Shown here piece by piece: positions 8,521 to 15,911 of a stretch of 37,138 nt of DNA. The DNA is from Curtobacterium oceanosedimentum (GTDB lineage: Bacteria > Actinomycetota > Actinomycetes > Actinomycetales > Microbacteriaceae). Numbering within the stretch: the first letter of the stretch is position 1; every line of letters begins with the position of its first letter. Below the pieces are notes generated by a model, which saw only the letters and a list, made by a program, of their open reading frames with translations, was not told the DNA's origin and did no database searches. The translations under genes were made by a program, and so were the position numbers. The stretch lies in assembly GCF_020297365.1 (NCBI RefSeq), contig NZ_JAIXIG010000034.1, positions 1 through 37,138 of the forward strand, written 5' to 3'.

Positions 8521-8850
8521 TCACTCGACCGGTCGGATGACCGACGGGAGCATCACGTGCAGCTGGTCCTCGAGCTTCGTCTGCGCCTCTTCGAGCGAGC
8601 CGAAGTCGCCGACGACCAGGCCGAAGGTGTCCGAGGCGACGTAGCGGTCGCCGCGCTTGTCGACGCTGCCGCCGAAGTACCCGCCGTAGCCCGCGATCCA
8701 CTCGCCCTGGTCCTCCTGCACCCAGGTGACCTTGGCGCGCTTGGGGCGGGACGACGGGGCCGCGACGGCCTCGAGGATCGCGATGGTGTCGACCGTGTCG
8801 GTGTCGAGGGTGACCTCGGCCTGCGTCGCGGTGTTCACGGTGGTGGTCAT
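8521..8850 (-). CDS. Small 109-aa protein of unknown family, paralog A
   Basis: This is the upstream copy of the 109-aa pair and is likewise unassigned. It shows the same order of motifs as its paralog, including A-E-V-T-L-D-T near the start, G-E-W-x-A-x-Y-G-G-Y, G-G-S-V-D, S-D-T-F-G-x-x-V-G-D-F, S-L-E-E-A and L-H-V-M-L-P-S-V-I-R-P at the end. It has no signal peptide or membrane helix. The ATG at 8850 has GGAGAG 4 nt upstream, and with this start both copies are exactly 109 aa; a frame extension to 8889 is possible but unlikely. Leftward transcription from here probably covers both copies. The two frames differ, so they are not a split gene. Confidence 0.8.
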   Translation of the reverse strand: MTTTVNTATQAEVTLDTDTVDTIAILEAVAAPSSRPKRAKVTWVQEDQGEWIAGYGGYFGGSVDKRGDRYVASDTFGLVVGDFGSLEEAQTKLEDQLHVMLPSVIRPVE

Positions 8851-9098
8851 GTCGCTCTCCTTCACGATCCGGGGTACATCTGCTGACACCAGAACGCTAC
8901 GAGAAGTGCCGAGGCGATCGCCACCGAGGCCCGTGGATTCACGGGTTCCGTCAATGCCGCTCAGGCTCGAGGCCCGGATTTCCGGGGTGGTGTGACGTCA
9001 TTCCGGGGTACAGGAGTGCGATCGGGGTACTCGTTTTCCGGATCGGGTACAGATGGGGGACGAGATGGCTGGGTCCACGACCTGGAGGCGCGGCTCGC
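8851..9098. promoter_or_regulatory. Intergenic control region with repeated GGGGTAC boxes
   Basis: The region drives the 109-aa pair leftwards and the VanZ-like gene rightwards. GGGGTAC occurs at 8871-8877, 9005-9011 and 9024-9030, with a shortened GGGTAC at 9045-9050. The three boxes between 9005 and 9050 are spaced by about two helical turns (19 and 20-21 bp), as expected for a protein binding the same DNA face. A further copy lies at 7936-7942 upstream of the adhesin. I see no small gene here. Confidence 0.4.
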
Positions 9099-9104
9099 TA
9101 GCGT
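9099..9104 (+). promoter_or_regulatory. -10 element of a leaderless promoter for the VanZ-like gene
   Basis: TAGCGT sits exactly 6 nt before the GTG at 9111. The GGAG between them is too close to the start codon to act as a ribosome binding site. Confidence 0.5.
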
Positions 9105-9110
9105 CGGAGC

Positions 9111-9581
9111 GTGACCTCCGACAAGCCCGGCGTCGACGATCCCGCCCCGGCCACCGCGCGCAGCCGTCGGCTCGCGACGTGGTGCGCCGCCGCCTACGGC
9201 GTCGCCCTGGTGCTCGTCGGGTTCTGGGGCTCCCCCGTCGACGCAGCGGGCGGCCCGTGGCTCACCCGTGTGCTGGCAGCCGCCCATCGCCACGGACTGC
9301 CGGACCGCATCGACTACCCCGCCGTCGAGTCACTGGCGAACGTGGTCTTCTTCGTGCCGCTCGGCCTGCTCGTGGTGCTCCTCGCCGGCGCACGCTGGTG
9401 GTGGATCGCCATCGCGACGGGCGTGGTCGTCAGCGGGTGCATCGAGACCGGCCAGGCACTGCTCTTGCCGGCACGCGTCGCCACCGTCGACGACGTCGTC
9501 GCGAACGGCGTGGGGGCGCTCCTGGGATCCGTTGCGGGCGTGCTGCTGCTCAGGCGGGCGGCTCGACGTCGGCGTCCCTGA
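9111..9581 (+). CDS. VanZ-like family membrane protein
   Basis: A 156-aa integral membrane protein of the VanZ-like family. Named for teicoplanin resistance, the family is widespread in actinobacteria, usually with no proven role. After a short polar N-terminus, hydrophobic helices lie at about residues 24-42, 73-91, 95-113 and 131-149. The diagnostic motifs are F-x-P-L-G after the second helix start, E-T-G-Q in the third, and R-x-x-x-x-D-D-x-x-x-N-x-x-G-A-L-L-G leading into the last. Length is close to the usual 140-180 aa. It starts at GTG and appears leaderless. A strong hairpin follows the stop. The family assignment is from motifs, and a resistance function should not be assumed. Confidence 0.85.
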   Translation: MTSDKPGVDDPAPATARSRRLATWCAAAYGVALVLVGFWGSPVDAAGGPWLTRVLAAAHRHGLPDRIDYPAVESLANVVFFVPLGLLVVLLAGARWWWIAIATGVVVSGCIETGQALLLPARVATVDDVVANGVGALLGSVAGVLLLRRAARRRRP

Positions 9582-9630
9582 GGACGCGTCTCGGAGCTGC
9601 TCCATCCCAGGGCACGGCCCCGGGACACGA

Positions 9631-9664
9631 CGAAGCCCCCGGAGCAGGAGCTCCGGGGGCTTCG
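9631..9664. terminator. Bidirectional 14-bp hairpin terminator
   Basis: Arms 9631-9644 and 9651-9664 are perfect complements with a 6-nt loop. It lies between the convergent VanZ-like gene (ending 9581) and small surface protein gene (ending 9681) and can serve both. Confidence 0.85.
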
Positions 9665-9680
9665 TTCAGTGCGTCGAGAC

Positions 9681-10238
9681 TCAGACGGACTCGCGCTGGC
9701 GGCGGACCGAGCCGCGGACCAGCAGGAGGCCACCGCCGAGGACGACAGCGCCGCCGGCGACCCAGAGGGCCAGGGCGGAGACGGTCGAACCCGTGAAGGC
9801 CAGCGTGCCGTCGGTGCCGTCGCCAGCACCGGCGACCGGGACCCCAGCTGCATCGACCGGAGCGACGGTGAACGCCGCGGAGCCGACGACGCCCGAGGTG
9901 GCGCCGGTGGCGGTCAGGCTGTAGGTGCCCGAGGCGCCCTGGGGGAACGTGACGTTGACGTCGAGCGAACCGTCCGAATCGGCCGTGTAGGTCTTCGAGA
10001 CGGTCGTGATCGGCAGCGCGCCGAGCGTGACCGCACCGGCACCGGTGACCTGGACGTTGACGGTCTCGTTGTCCTGGAACGCGCCCGCGGTGAAGTTCAC
10101 CGAAGCGGTGCCACCGGCGACGGCGGTACCGGAGACGGAGACGTCGGAGTCAGGCGTGTAGCCGGCGGCGTTGGCGACGGCCGGCGTGGCGAGCAGTGCG
10201 GCACCAGCCAGCACCACCGCTGCGATGAGCTTCTTCAT
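9681..10238 (-). CDS. Small sortase-anchored surface protein with one Ig-like domain
   Basis: A 185-aa secreted protein. It begins M-K-K, then a hydrophobic signal peptide ending in A-N-A-A near residue 26. A single beta-rich domain (about 27-135) with alternating Val/Thr pattern resembles bacterial Ig-like modules. A short Gly/Asp linker leads to L-A-F-T-G at about 146-150, a membrane helix, and a basic tail with R-R-Q-R. That is the same sorting signal as in the giant adhesin, so both are probably attached to peptidoglycan by the same class E sortase, which is not in this window. The ATG at 10238 is supported by GGGGA about 9 nt upstream; the longer open frame above it has no signal peptide. 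It could be a short pilin-like or coat protein, but no pilin motif is evident. Confidence 0.85.
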   Translation of the reverse strand: MKKLIAAVVLAGAALLATPAVANAAGYTPDSDVSVSGTAVAGGTASVNFTAGAFQDNETVNVQVTGAGAVTLGALPITTVSKTYTADSDGSLDVNVTFPQGASGTYSLTATGATSGVVGSAAFTVAPVDAAGVPVAGAGDGTDGTLAFTGSTVSALALWVAGGAVVLGGGLLLVRGSVRRQRESV

Positions 10239-10608
10239 GAATGATTCCCCTAGAGATCTGCTGGTCCAGACCCTGAAACCCAGAGCCCGCTGATCCGCCC
10301 GTGGTCGACCGCAGCCATGGAGATGGCGGTTGTGATGGCGAAGTTGTCTCAATCTACCGGAGATTTCCAGCTTGGTACCGGGCCGCGTACATTTCAGTCA
10401 TTCGTCGGCGGGTGTTCATCCGTGCGCAGGAGTGGCGGGGCCGCACCGGCAGCACCGCGAGGGACGGAAATCCCCGATCAGAGCCGTTCGCCAGAGCACT
10501 CAAAGGGCACTGTGCGTCTGATCAACAGGCTTTGCACGCGGACAGGTCCTCCGGCCGCCCCCTCGGACTGGGGCGTACGGCACCTTCGCAATCTGGACGC
10601 CGGGGGAA
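10239..10608. other. 370-bp intergenic region, promoter of the small surface protein
   Basis: No gene is convincing here; open frames crossing it lack start signals and have no recognisable product. On the minus strand TAGATT (plus-strand positions 10351-10356) is the best -10 candidate, in a slightly AT-richer patch at 10330-10400, giving a leader of about 110 nt for the gene starting at 10238. The part next to 10608 must hold the end of the DUF4012 transcript, but I see no strong hairpin. Confidence 0.4.
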
Positions 10609-12429
10609 TCAGCCCGTCGCGAGTGGTTGCTCGCACTCGAACGTCAAGGGCTCCGCTTCGGTCTGCCGGACGCCAGGAGTCGAGCTCGCCTGGACCGCCG
10701 CCTTCGCGTACTTCGCCTCGCCGAGGAAAGCGACGCGGTAGGTCAGGCGCTCACCGGGCGCGAGCAGGGTCTGCAGCTGCGCCACGGGGTGCCCGCCGTC
10801 CGACGCCGTCTGCACGGCCGTCGCCTTGCCGTCCTTCGTGGCACCGAGGAAGATCGCATCCTCGGGGGCGTAGGCGGCGAGCAGGGTCTTGATCCTGCCC
10901 GGTTCGACGCCGAAGTCCCCGCCCCCGGTGACGTACCGCGGCAAGCTCGTCGCGGCGTCGGCCGGTGCCGTGTTCTTGATGGTGATCTGGACGACGGACG
11001 TCGGACGCCCGTCCTTCCGGCACACCGAGCTTCCGACAGAGACACTCTTGTCGAGGTAGTAGTCCATCTTCGCCCCGGTGCTGTCGTTCAGGTAGACAGC
11101 GAACTGGCTCGAGTCGGCGGTGGCTGTCGGCAGCTCGCCGGCGACCGGTGTCCCACTGATGCGGCGCTGCTCAGCCTTGTCGGCGCTCCAGATGCGCAGA
11201 CGGCCTTCGTCCGCGCTCTCTGTCAGAGCCGACACGAAGGCCTTCGTGTCGAAACCACCCGACGAGATCTTGCCGAAGACCGTGCTGGCGGCGGATGCGA
11301 AGAACGCGTCCTGCACCACGGGGTCCGGGTACTCGGCGTAGACGTCGCTCAACAGCAGCTTGACGGCGTTGTCGGCGGTCAATGTGTCACCGGTCGGCAG
11401 TTCGACGGGGCCGGTCGCCCTGAGCAGGTAGCTCAGGGTCACGGGGTCGATGGCGAGCACGCCGTCGACCTGCTGCCCGAACCGCTGCTTCCACATCTCC
11501 CGGGCGAGCTTCGCTGACACGTCGAAGCGCGGTGTGAGGGTGACGTCCTGCATGTACCTGCCCGTGATGTCGCCGTAGAGCCCACGCGTGTCGTCGGTCA
11601 GGGGCAGCACGGGCTCGTCGTACGGTCCGAAGGACGACCCGGACGCTTGGCTCCCCAGGCTGATCGCGCCGTCCTTCACCTGCAGGAGCGCCACTGCGCC
11701 GGGGATGCCCCCACCCGCCCGCAACTCGGCGTTGTTCTGGAACAGCAACAGGTAGTCCCGGTCCTCGTCGTGGCCGAGCATCGCCGGCGCGAGCTGCACG
11801 ATGCGGTTTGCTGCGACAGCCTGCTCGGACGCCGACGACAGGGCGTTCCGCAGCTGCCCCACCGCGGTGGTGACCGGCGACAGCGTTCCACTGGTGTCGA
11901 TCCGTGCCGCGTCGGTGCGTGCCTGCTGGAGCGTCTTCGTGGCTTCGGCGACCGCCGGCTGCGCGTCCTCGATCGGCTGGAGGTCGATCTTGCCGTTCTT
12001 CGGTGCGAACGAGTCCGACCCGAGCCCTCCGATGACGGCGGCGACCGGACTGACCGCGTCGCTGGCCACTTCGTCGACGATCACCGACACGTCCCGCACC
12101 GCCCGCAGGTTGGTCCCGAAGAACGGCACGGACTGCGCCGCACCCCAGACGGGATCCCCGGTCAGGGACCGCGCCGACGCTGCTTCGTCCTCGAGGTGGC
12201 GCGCCGTCTCCTGGGCACCGGCTGTGTCACCGCCGGTCAGCTGGGACCGGAGCGTGTCGACGTCCCCGACGGCCCGCTCCAGGTGCCCCTTCGCGAGCAT
12301 GCCGCGGACACCGACCCAGGCGACGGCGAGGATCAGCAGCAGGACAAGGGCGAGGACGACCCACAGGACGATCCGGGCCTTGGACCCCCGGCGTGCTGCA
12401 GTGCGTCGCGACTCGGGCGCGTCGGACAT
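10609..12429 (-). CDS. DUF4012 domain-containing membrane-anchored protein
   Basis: A 606-aa protein with a cytoplasmic, Arg-rich N-terminus, one membrane helix at about residues 22-44, and a large extracellular domain. The motif Q-N-N-A-E-L-R-A-G-G-G-I-P-G near residue 240 is the signature of the DUF4012 family, which is common in actinobacteria and often lies beside cell-wall or exopolysaccharide genes. Its biochemical role is not established. The region after the helix (about 45-200) is rich in Ala and charged residues and likely helical. The first gene to its left is a surface protein, and to its right is the GDP-fucose pair 35 nt away on the same strand. It still has its own leaderless promoter. 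A role in polysaccharide attachment or export is inferred only from context. Confidence 0.85.
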   Translation of the reverse strand: MSDAPESRRTAARRGSKARIVLWVVLALVLLLILAVAWVGVRGMLAKGHLERAVGDVDTLRSQLTGGDTAGAQETARHLEDEAASARSLTGDPVWGAAQSVPFFGTNLRAVRDVSVIVDEVASDAVSPVAAVIGGLGSDSFAPKNGKIDLQPIEDAQPAVAEATKTLQQARTDAARIDTSGTLSPVTTAVGQLRNALSSASEQAVAANRIVQLAPAMLGHDEDRDYLLLFQNNAELRAGGGIPGAVALLQVKDGAISLGSQASGSSFGPYDEPVLPLTDDTRGLYGDITGRYMQDVTLTPRFDVSAKLAREMWKQRFGQQVDGVLAIDPVTLSYLLRATGPVELPTGDTLTADNAVKLLLSDVYAEYPDPVVQDAFFASAASTVFGKISSGGFDTKAFVSALTESADEGRLRIWSADKAEQRRISGTPVAGELPTATADSSQFAVYLNDSTGAKMDYYLDKSVSVGSSVCRKDGRPTSVVQITIKNTAPADAATSLPRYVTGGGDFGVEPGRIKTLLAAYAPEDAIFLGATKDGKATAVQTASDGGHPVAQLQTLLAPGERLTYRVAFLGEAKYAKAAVQASSTPGVRQTEAEPLTFECEQPLATG

Positions 12430-12435
12430 GAGGCG

Positions 12436-12441
12436 ATCCTA
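12436..12441 (-). promoter_or_regulatory. -10 element of a leaderless promoter for the DUF4012 gene
   Basis: On the minus strand TAGGAT lies exactly 6 nt before the ATG at 12429. No Shine-Dalgarno sequence is present in the short gap. Confidence 0.5.
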
Positions 12442-12464
12442 CGGTTCCGCGCGTTCCCAGCCCG

Positions 12465-13436
12465 TCACCGACGAACGGTATCGACGTGCTCGTGGTACCA
12501 GTCGATCGTGCTGCGGAGGCCGTCTTCGAGGCCGATCTGCGCGGTCCAGCCGGCGTCCGCCAGCTTGGAGACGTCGAGCAACTTCTGCGGGGTTCCGTCC
12601 GGCTTGCTGGTGTCCCAGACCGTCTCGCCCTGGAACCCGACGATCTTGCCGATCGTCTCGGCGATCTCCTTGATCGTGACGTCCGAGCCGGTGCCGACGT
12701 TGACCTGGTCAGGACCGTCGTAGTGCTCCATCAGGTGGAACACCGCAGCGGCCATGTCGTCGACGTGCAGGAACTCGCGACGGGGCGAACCGGTCCCCCA
12801 GTTCTCGACCGTCGAGGCGCCGCTGCGAGCGGCTTCGTCGTAGCGACGGATGAGGGCCGGCAGGACGTGGGAGCCGGTCGGCGAGAAGTTGTCGCCCGGA
12901 CCGTAGAGGTTGGTCGGCATGGCCGAGATCCACGGGCGGCCGAACTGTCGGCGGACGGCCTGCACCTGCAGGATGCCGGCGATCTTCGCGATGGCGTACG
13001 CGTCGTTCGTCGGTTCGAGGTGTCCCGTGAGCAGCGCGTCCTCGTGGATCGGCTGCTCGGCCATCTTCGGGTAGATGCAGGACGAGCCGAGGAACACGAG
13101 CCGCTCGACACCGTGCTCCACGGCGGCATCCATCACGTTGACCTGGATCTGCAGGTTCTCGCTCAGGAAGTCGTGCGGGTAGGTGTTGTTCGCCATGATC
13201 CCGCCGACCTTGGCAGCGGCGAGGACGACGTGCTTCGGCTGCTGGTCCGCGAAGAAGGCGAACACGGCGCCGCGGTCCTTCAGGTCCAGCTCGGACGAGG
13301 TCCGCCCGATCAGGTCGTCGAAGCCCTCGGACTGCAGTCTGCGCCACACTGCCGACCCGACCAGGCCGCGGTGTCCGGCGACGTAGACGCGGTCGTCTCG
13401 GTCGATCGGACCGGGGGTGTAGTCGGTCGTGGTCAT
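12465..13436 (-). CDS. fcl: GDP-L-fucose synthase
   Basis: A 323-aa short-chain dehydrogenase that converts GDP-4-keto-6-deoxymannose to GDP-L-fucose by 3,5-epimerisation and NADPH-dependent reduction. Visible landmarks are the nucleotide-binding G-H-R-G-L-V-G-S-A-V near residue 20, the G-S-S-C-I-Y-P motif with the catalytic Ser and Cys, Y-A-I-A-K as the YxxxK catalytic pair, N-L-Y-G-P, and R-R-E-F-L-H-V-D-D. Length matches the E. coli enzyme. The start ATG at 13436 shares one base with the stop of the upstream dehydratase gene, so the two are translated together and supply the same pathway. An open extension upstream of this ATG lacks sense and overlaps the previous gene. Confidence 0.95.
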   Translation of the reverse strand: MTTTDYTPGPIDRDDRVYVAGHRGLVGSAVWRRLQSEGFDDLIGRTSSELDLKDRGAVFAFFADQQPKHVVLAAAKVGGIMANNTYPHDFLSENLQIQVNVMDAAVEHGVERLVFLGSSCIYPKMAEQPIHEDALLTGHLEPTNDAYAIAKIAGILQVQAVRRQFGRPWISAMPTNLYGPGDNFSPTGSHVLPALIRRYDEAARSGASTVENWGTGSPRREFLHVDDMAAAVFHLMEHYDGPDQVNVGTGSDVTIKEIAETIGKIVGFQGETVWDTSKPDGTPQKLLDVSKLADAGWTAQIGLEDGLRSTIDWYHEHVDTVRR

Positions 13437-14464
13437 CAGGAACCCCAGCTCTCGAGTCGGACGGTGTCGATCCACGGGCGACCCTCGTGCTCCAGGGCCG
13501 CGATGTCGGCGTCGACCATGATGCGCGCGAGCGCGGCGGTGTCCACCGTCGCCTCCCATCCGAGCTTCTCCTTGGCCTTCGACGCGTCACCGACCAGGGC
13601 ATCCACCTCGCTCGGGCGCAGGTAGCGCTCGTCGAACCGGACGTGGTCTTCCCAGTTCAGCCCGGCGTGCGAGAACGCCGTCGTCAGGAAGTCCTTGACC
13701 GTGAAGTTCCCGCCGGTCGCCAGCACGAAGTCGTCCGGCTCGTCGGCCTGCAGCATCCGCCACATGCCCTCGACGTACTCAGCGGCGTACCCCCAGTCGC
13801 GGACGGAGTCGAGGTTGCCGAGGTACACGTGGTCCTCGAGGCCGGCCTTGATCCGGGCCACTGCCCGGGTGATCTTCCGGGTGACGAACGTCTCTCCGCG
13901 CCGCGGCGACTCGTGGTTGAAGAGGATGCCGTTGACCGCGAACATCCCGTAGGCCTCGCGGTAGTTCCGCGTCACCCAGTAGCTGTAGACCTTCGCGGCG
14001 CCGTAGGGAGAACGCGGCCAGAACGGTGTCTCCTCGTTCTGCGGCGGCGGCGTCGCTCCGAACATCTCGGACGAGGACGCCTGGTAGAAACGCGTGTGGA
14101 TGCCCGACACCCGGACCGCCTCGAGCATGCGCATCGTGCCCACACCCGTCACGTCGCCGGTGTGTTCGGGCTCGTCGAACGACACCCGCACATGCGACTG
14201 CGCCGCGAGGTTGTAGACCTCGTCGGGCTTCAGCTCGCTGAGGAGGCTGACGAGCCGCGCGCCGTCGCCCAGGTCCCCGTAGTGCAGGAACAGCTTGGCG
14301 TCAGGGTTGTGCGGGTCCACGTACAGGTGGTCGATCCGCGAGGTGTTGAACGTGGACGCACGACGGATGACCCCGTGCACCTCGTACCCCTTCCGGAGCA
14401 GCAGCTCGGCCAGGTACGACCCGTCCTGTCCGGTGATGCCCGTGATGAGCGCCCGCTTCGTCAA
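13436..14464 (-). CDS. gmd: GDP-mannose 4,6-dehydratase
   Basis: A 342-aa NADP-dependent dehydratase that makes GDP-4-keto-6-deoxymannose from GDP-mannose, the first step to GDP-L-fucose. The N-terminal [13 protein letters not shown] motif is the cofactor site. The catalytic part shows S-S-S-E-M-F-G and Y-G-A-A-K, the YxxxK pair. N-H-E-S-P-R-R-G-E and R-D-W-G-Y-A are family signatures. The start is a TTG with GGGGAA upstream; it places the Rossmann motif at the very N-terminus and gives the family's usual length. The longer open frame upstream is rejected. It heads the gmd-fcl operon. GDP-mannose must come from genes outside the window. Confidence 0.95.
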   Translation of the reverse strand: MTKRALITGITGQDGSYLAELLLRKGYEVHGVIRRASTFNTSRIDHLYVDPHNPDAKLFLHYGDLGDGARLVSLLSELKPDEVYNLAAQSHVRVSFDEPEHTGDVTGVGTMRMLEAVRVSGIHTRFYQASSSEMFGATPPPQNEETPFWPRSPYGAAKVYSYWVTRNYREAYGMFAVNGILFNHESPRRGETFVTRKITRAVARIKAGLEDHVYLGNLDSVRDWGYAAEYVEGMWRMLQADEPDDFVLATGGNFTVKDFLTTAFSHAGLNWEDHVRFDERYLRPSEVDALVGDASKAKEKLGWEATVDTAALARIMVDADIAALEHEGRPWIDTVRLESWGS

Positions 14465-14523
14465 ACGTTTCCCCAGTTCTCGCTGTGGAGCTCGTCGCTT
14501 CTCCGGCGGCCCCTTCAGCCCTG

Positions 14524-14529
14524 AGCATA
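14524..14529 (-). promoter_or_regulatory. Candidate -10 for the gmd-fcl operon
   Basis: TATGCT on the minus strand fits TANNNT and would give a leader of about 50 nt ahead of the TTG start at 14464. No -35 is obvious, so this is a weak call. Confidence 0.3.
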
Positions 14530-14645
14530 CGGACGTACGCACGGTGGAACGACATGGGCGCGTCTGCGAGCGCAGGTTGTTCCCGTGCTTTGATGCGTGT
14601 GCTGGACAGTCGACCGAAGTCACCCATGTCCGCGATCGTGGGCGC

Positions 14646-14682
14646 TACGATCCAACCCACTCCCTCGGGACTATTCGAGGGA
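14646..14682 (+). promoter_or_regulatory. Candidate -10 and leader hairpin for the first glycosyltransferase gene
   Basis: TACGAT at 14646-14651 fits a -10 element. It is followed by an inverted repeat, TCCCTCG at 14661-14667 and CGAGGGA at 14676-14682, with an 8-nt loop. The hairpin would sit near the 5' end of the transcript, 25 nt before the GTG at 14708, where it could stabilise the RNA or modulate translation. Confidence 0.35.
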
Positions 14683-14707
14683 TCTGACCGATGAGAAGCG
14701 TGGCGAT

Positions 14708-15844
14708 GTGGCCCAGATCGTGATCGTGCAGCCGTACGTACCGGTCTATCGATCTGCACTCTTCTCCGAACTCGGTCGCCGGCTCCGTTCGAACGGCCAC
14801 GAACTGGTGGTCCTCTCTGGAGAGCCGGACGGCGAGCAACGCGAGCGCCGCGACAGCGTCGAGCTTGCCGACGTCCGGCATCGCATCTTCGAGACCAGAT
14901 CGGTGAAGATCGGTCCGAAGACGGTACGAACAGCGCCCGGGCCTTCTGCATGGGCGGCAGCGGACGTGGTCGTCGTCGAACTCGCGGCCGGAGCGATCTA
15001 CTCGTACCGGGCATTGCTCGGATCCACTCCGACTGCTGTCTGGGGGCACGTGGGTTCCTACGTCAATCGAGACTCGTTCACCTCGAGGGTCTTGCGGCGC
15101 TGGCAGGTCCGGCGAGCGGATGCAGTCCTCGCCTACACGCCCAGCGGAGGCGACATCGCCCTCTCGTTCGGCGCAGATCCAGCCAAAGTGTCCGTCCTCG
15201 GCAACACATCCGACACTGGCGCGCTTCGCCGGGCTGTTCTTGCGGCACGGGAACGGTCCGAGGAGGAAGCGCGTGCAGAGATCGGGGTGCGGGACGGCCC
15301 GTACTTCGCGGTCATCGGCGGCCTCGATGCGAGCAAACGAGTAGATCTCTTCGCCTCGACGCTCGACGTCTTGTGGGAGAGGAGATCACCGGCCCGGTTC
15401 GTGGTCGCGGGTCGCGGGCACCTCGAGCACCTGCTGGAGGCGGCGATCAGGCGTAAGCAGGTGCACCTGATCGGCTATGCCGGCACTCGCGAGAAGGCTC
15501 TCTTGGCGCGAGTGTGCATCGGAGTCTTCAATCCGGGCAGAGTCGGACTGATCGCCCCGGAGAGCTTCGCCCTCGGACTGCCCATCGTCACAGCCGAGTG
15601 GGCGTTCCACGCTCCGGAGTTCGAGTACCTCCGTCCGGGCATCGACTCGCTCGTCGCGGACGATTCACCAGAAGCGCTGGCCGCCGCACTCCACGAGCTG
15701 GTGACCAGGCCGGAAGAAGCCGTTCGTCTGGCGCGCGCCGCGGAATCCCGAGCGGATGAGTACAGACTCGAGGAGATGGTGGACCGGATGCAACGATCCG
15801 TCGAACAACTCCTGCGACGTTCCGGACCGGCCCCGTCGAGATGA
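14708..15844 (+). CDS. Glycosyltransferase, GT-B fold (GT4-like), 378 aa
   Basis: A putative sugar transferase for the polysaccharide repeat unit, acting at the inner face of the membrane. The N-terminal domain starts I-V-I-V-Q-P-Y-V-P-x-Y-R. The C-terminal domain has V-I-G-G-L-D-A-S-K-R, V-V-A-G-R-G-H and P-E-S-F-A-L-G-L-P-I-V, the usual GT-B donor-binding landmarks. The first Glu of the common E-x7-E motif is not seen; Gly stands there, so donor binding may differ from standard GT4 enzymes. I place the start at GTG 14708, which puts the first beta strand at the N-terminus; the frame is open to 14597 but that part is not protein-like. Base composition is visibly less G/C-rich than that of flanking housekeeping-type genes. 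The substrate cannot be read from sequence. Confidence 0.8.
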   Translation: MAQIVIVQPYVPVYRSALFSELGRRLRSNGHELVVLSGEPDGEQRERRDSVELADVRHRIFETRSVKIGPKTVRTAPGPSAWAAADVVVVELAAGAIYSYRALLGSTPTAVWGHVGSYVNRDSFTSRVLRRWQVRRADAVLAYTPSGGDIALSFGADPAKVSVLGNTSDTGALRRAVLAARERSEEEARAEIGVRDGPYFAVIGGLDASKRVDLFASTLDVLWERRSPARFVVAGRGHLEHLLEAAIRRKQVHLIGYAGTREKALLARVCIGVFNPGRVGLIAPESFALGLPIVTAEWAFHAPEFEYLRPGIDSLVADDSPEALAAALHELVTRPEEAVRLARAAESRADEYRLEEMVDRMQRSVEQLLRRSGPAPSR

Positions 15845-15911
15845 AGCCCCGCTCGCCCGCGCCCTTCAGCTACGGTCTCTCCATCGATCTTCCGCGCCGA
15901 AGGAGAAGATG

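Noticed and set aside
8408..8701. A 207-aa version of the 109-aa paralog
   Set aside because: The added part reads the skewed spacer and the first copy out of frame. The ATG at 8407 has a good GGAG site and gives equal length with the other copy.
8871..9050. GGGGTAC repeats as a CRISPR array
   Set aside because: The repeats are only 7 bp long and there are no spacer-sized unique units or cas genes. Regulatory boxes fit better.
9111..9581. VanZ-like gene as a glycopeptide resistance determinant
   Set aside because: No vanHAX-type or VanRS-type genes adjoin it, and the family is broad.
10301..10892. Small rightward open frames in the 10.3-10.9 kb gap
   Set aside because: No ribosome binding site or leaderless -10, no protein-like pattern, and they run into the 3' end of the DUF4012 gene on the other strand.
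12486..14524. Rightward open frames opposite fcl and gmd
   Set aside because: They are Arg/Val/Asp-rich shadows. The leftward enzymes show complete active sites.
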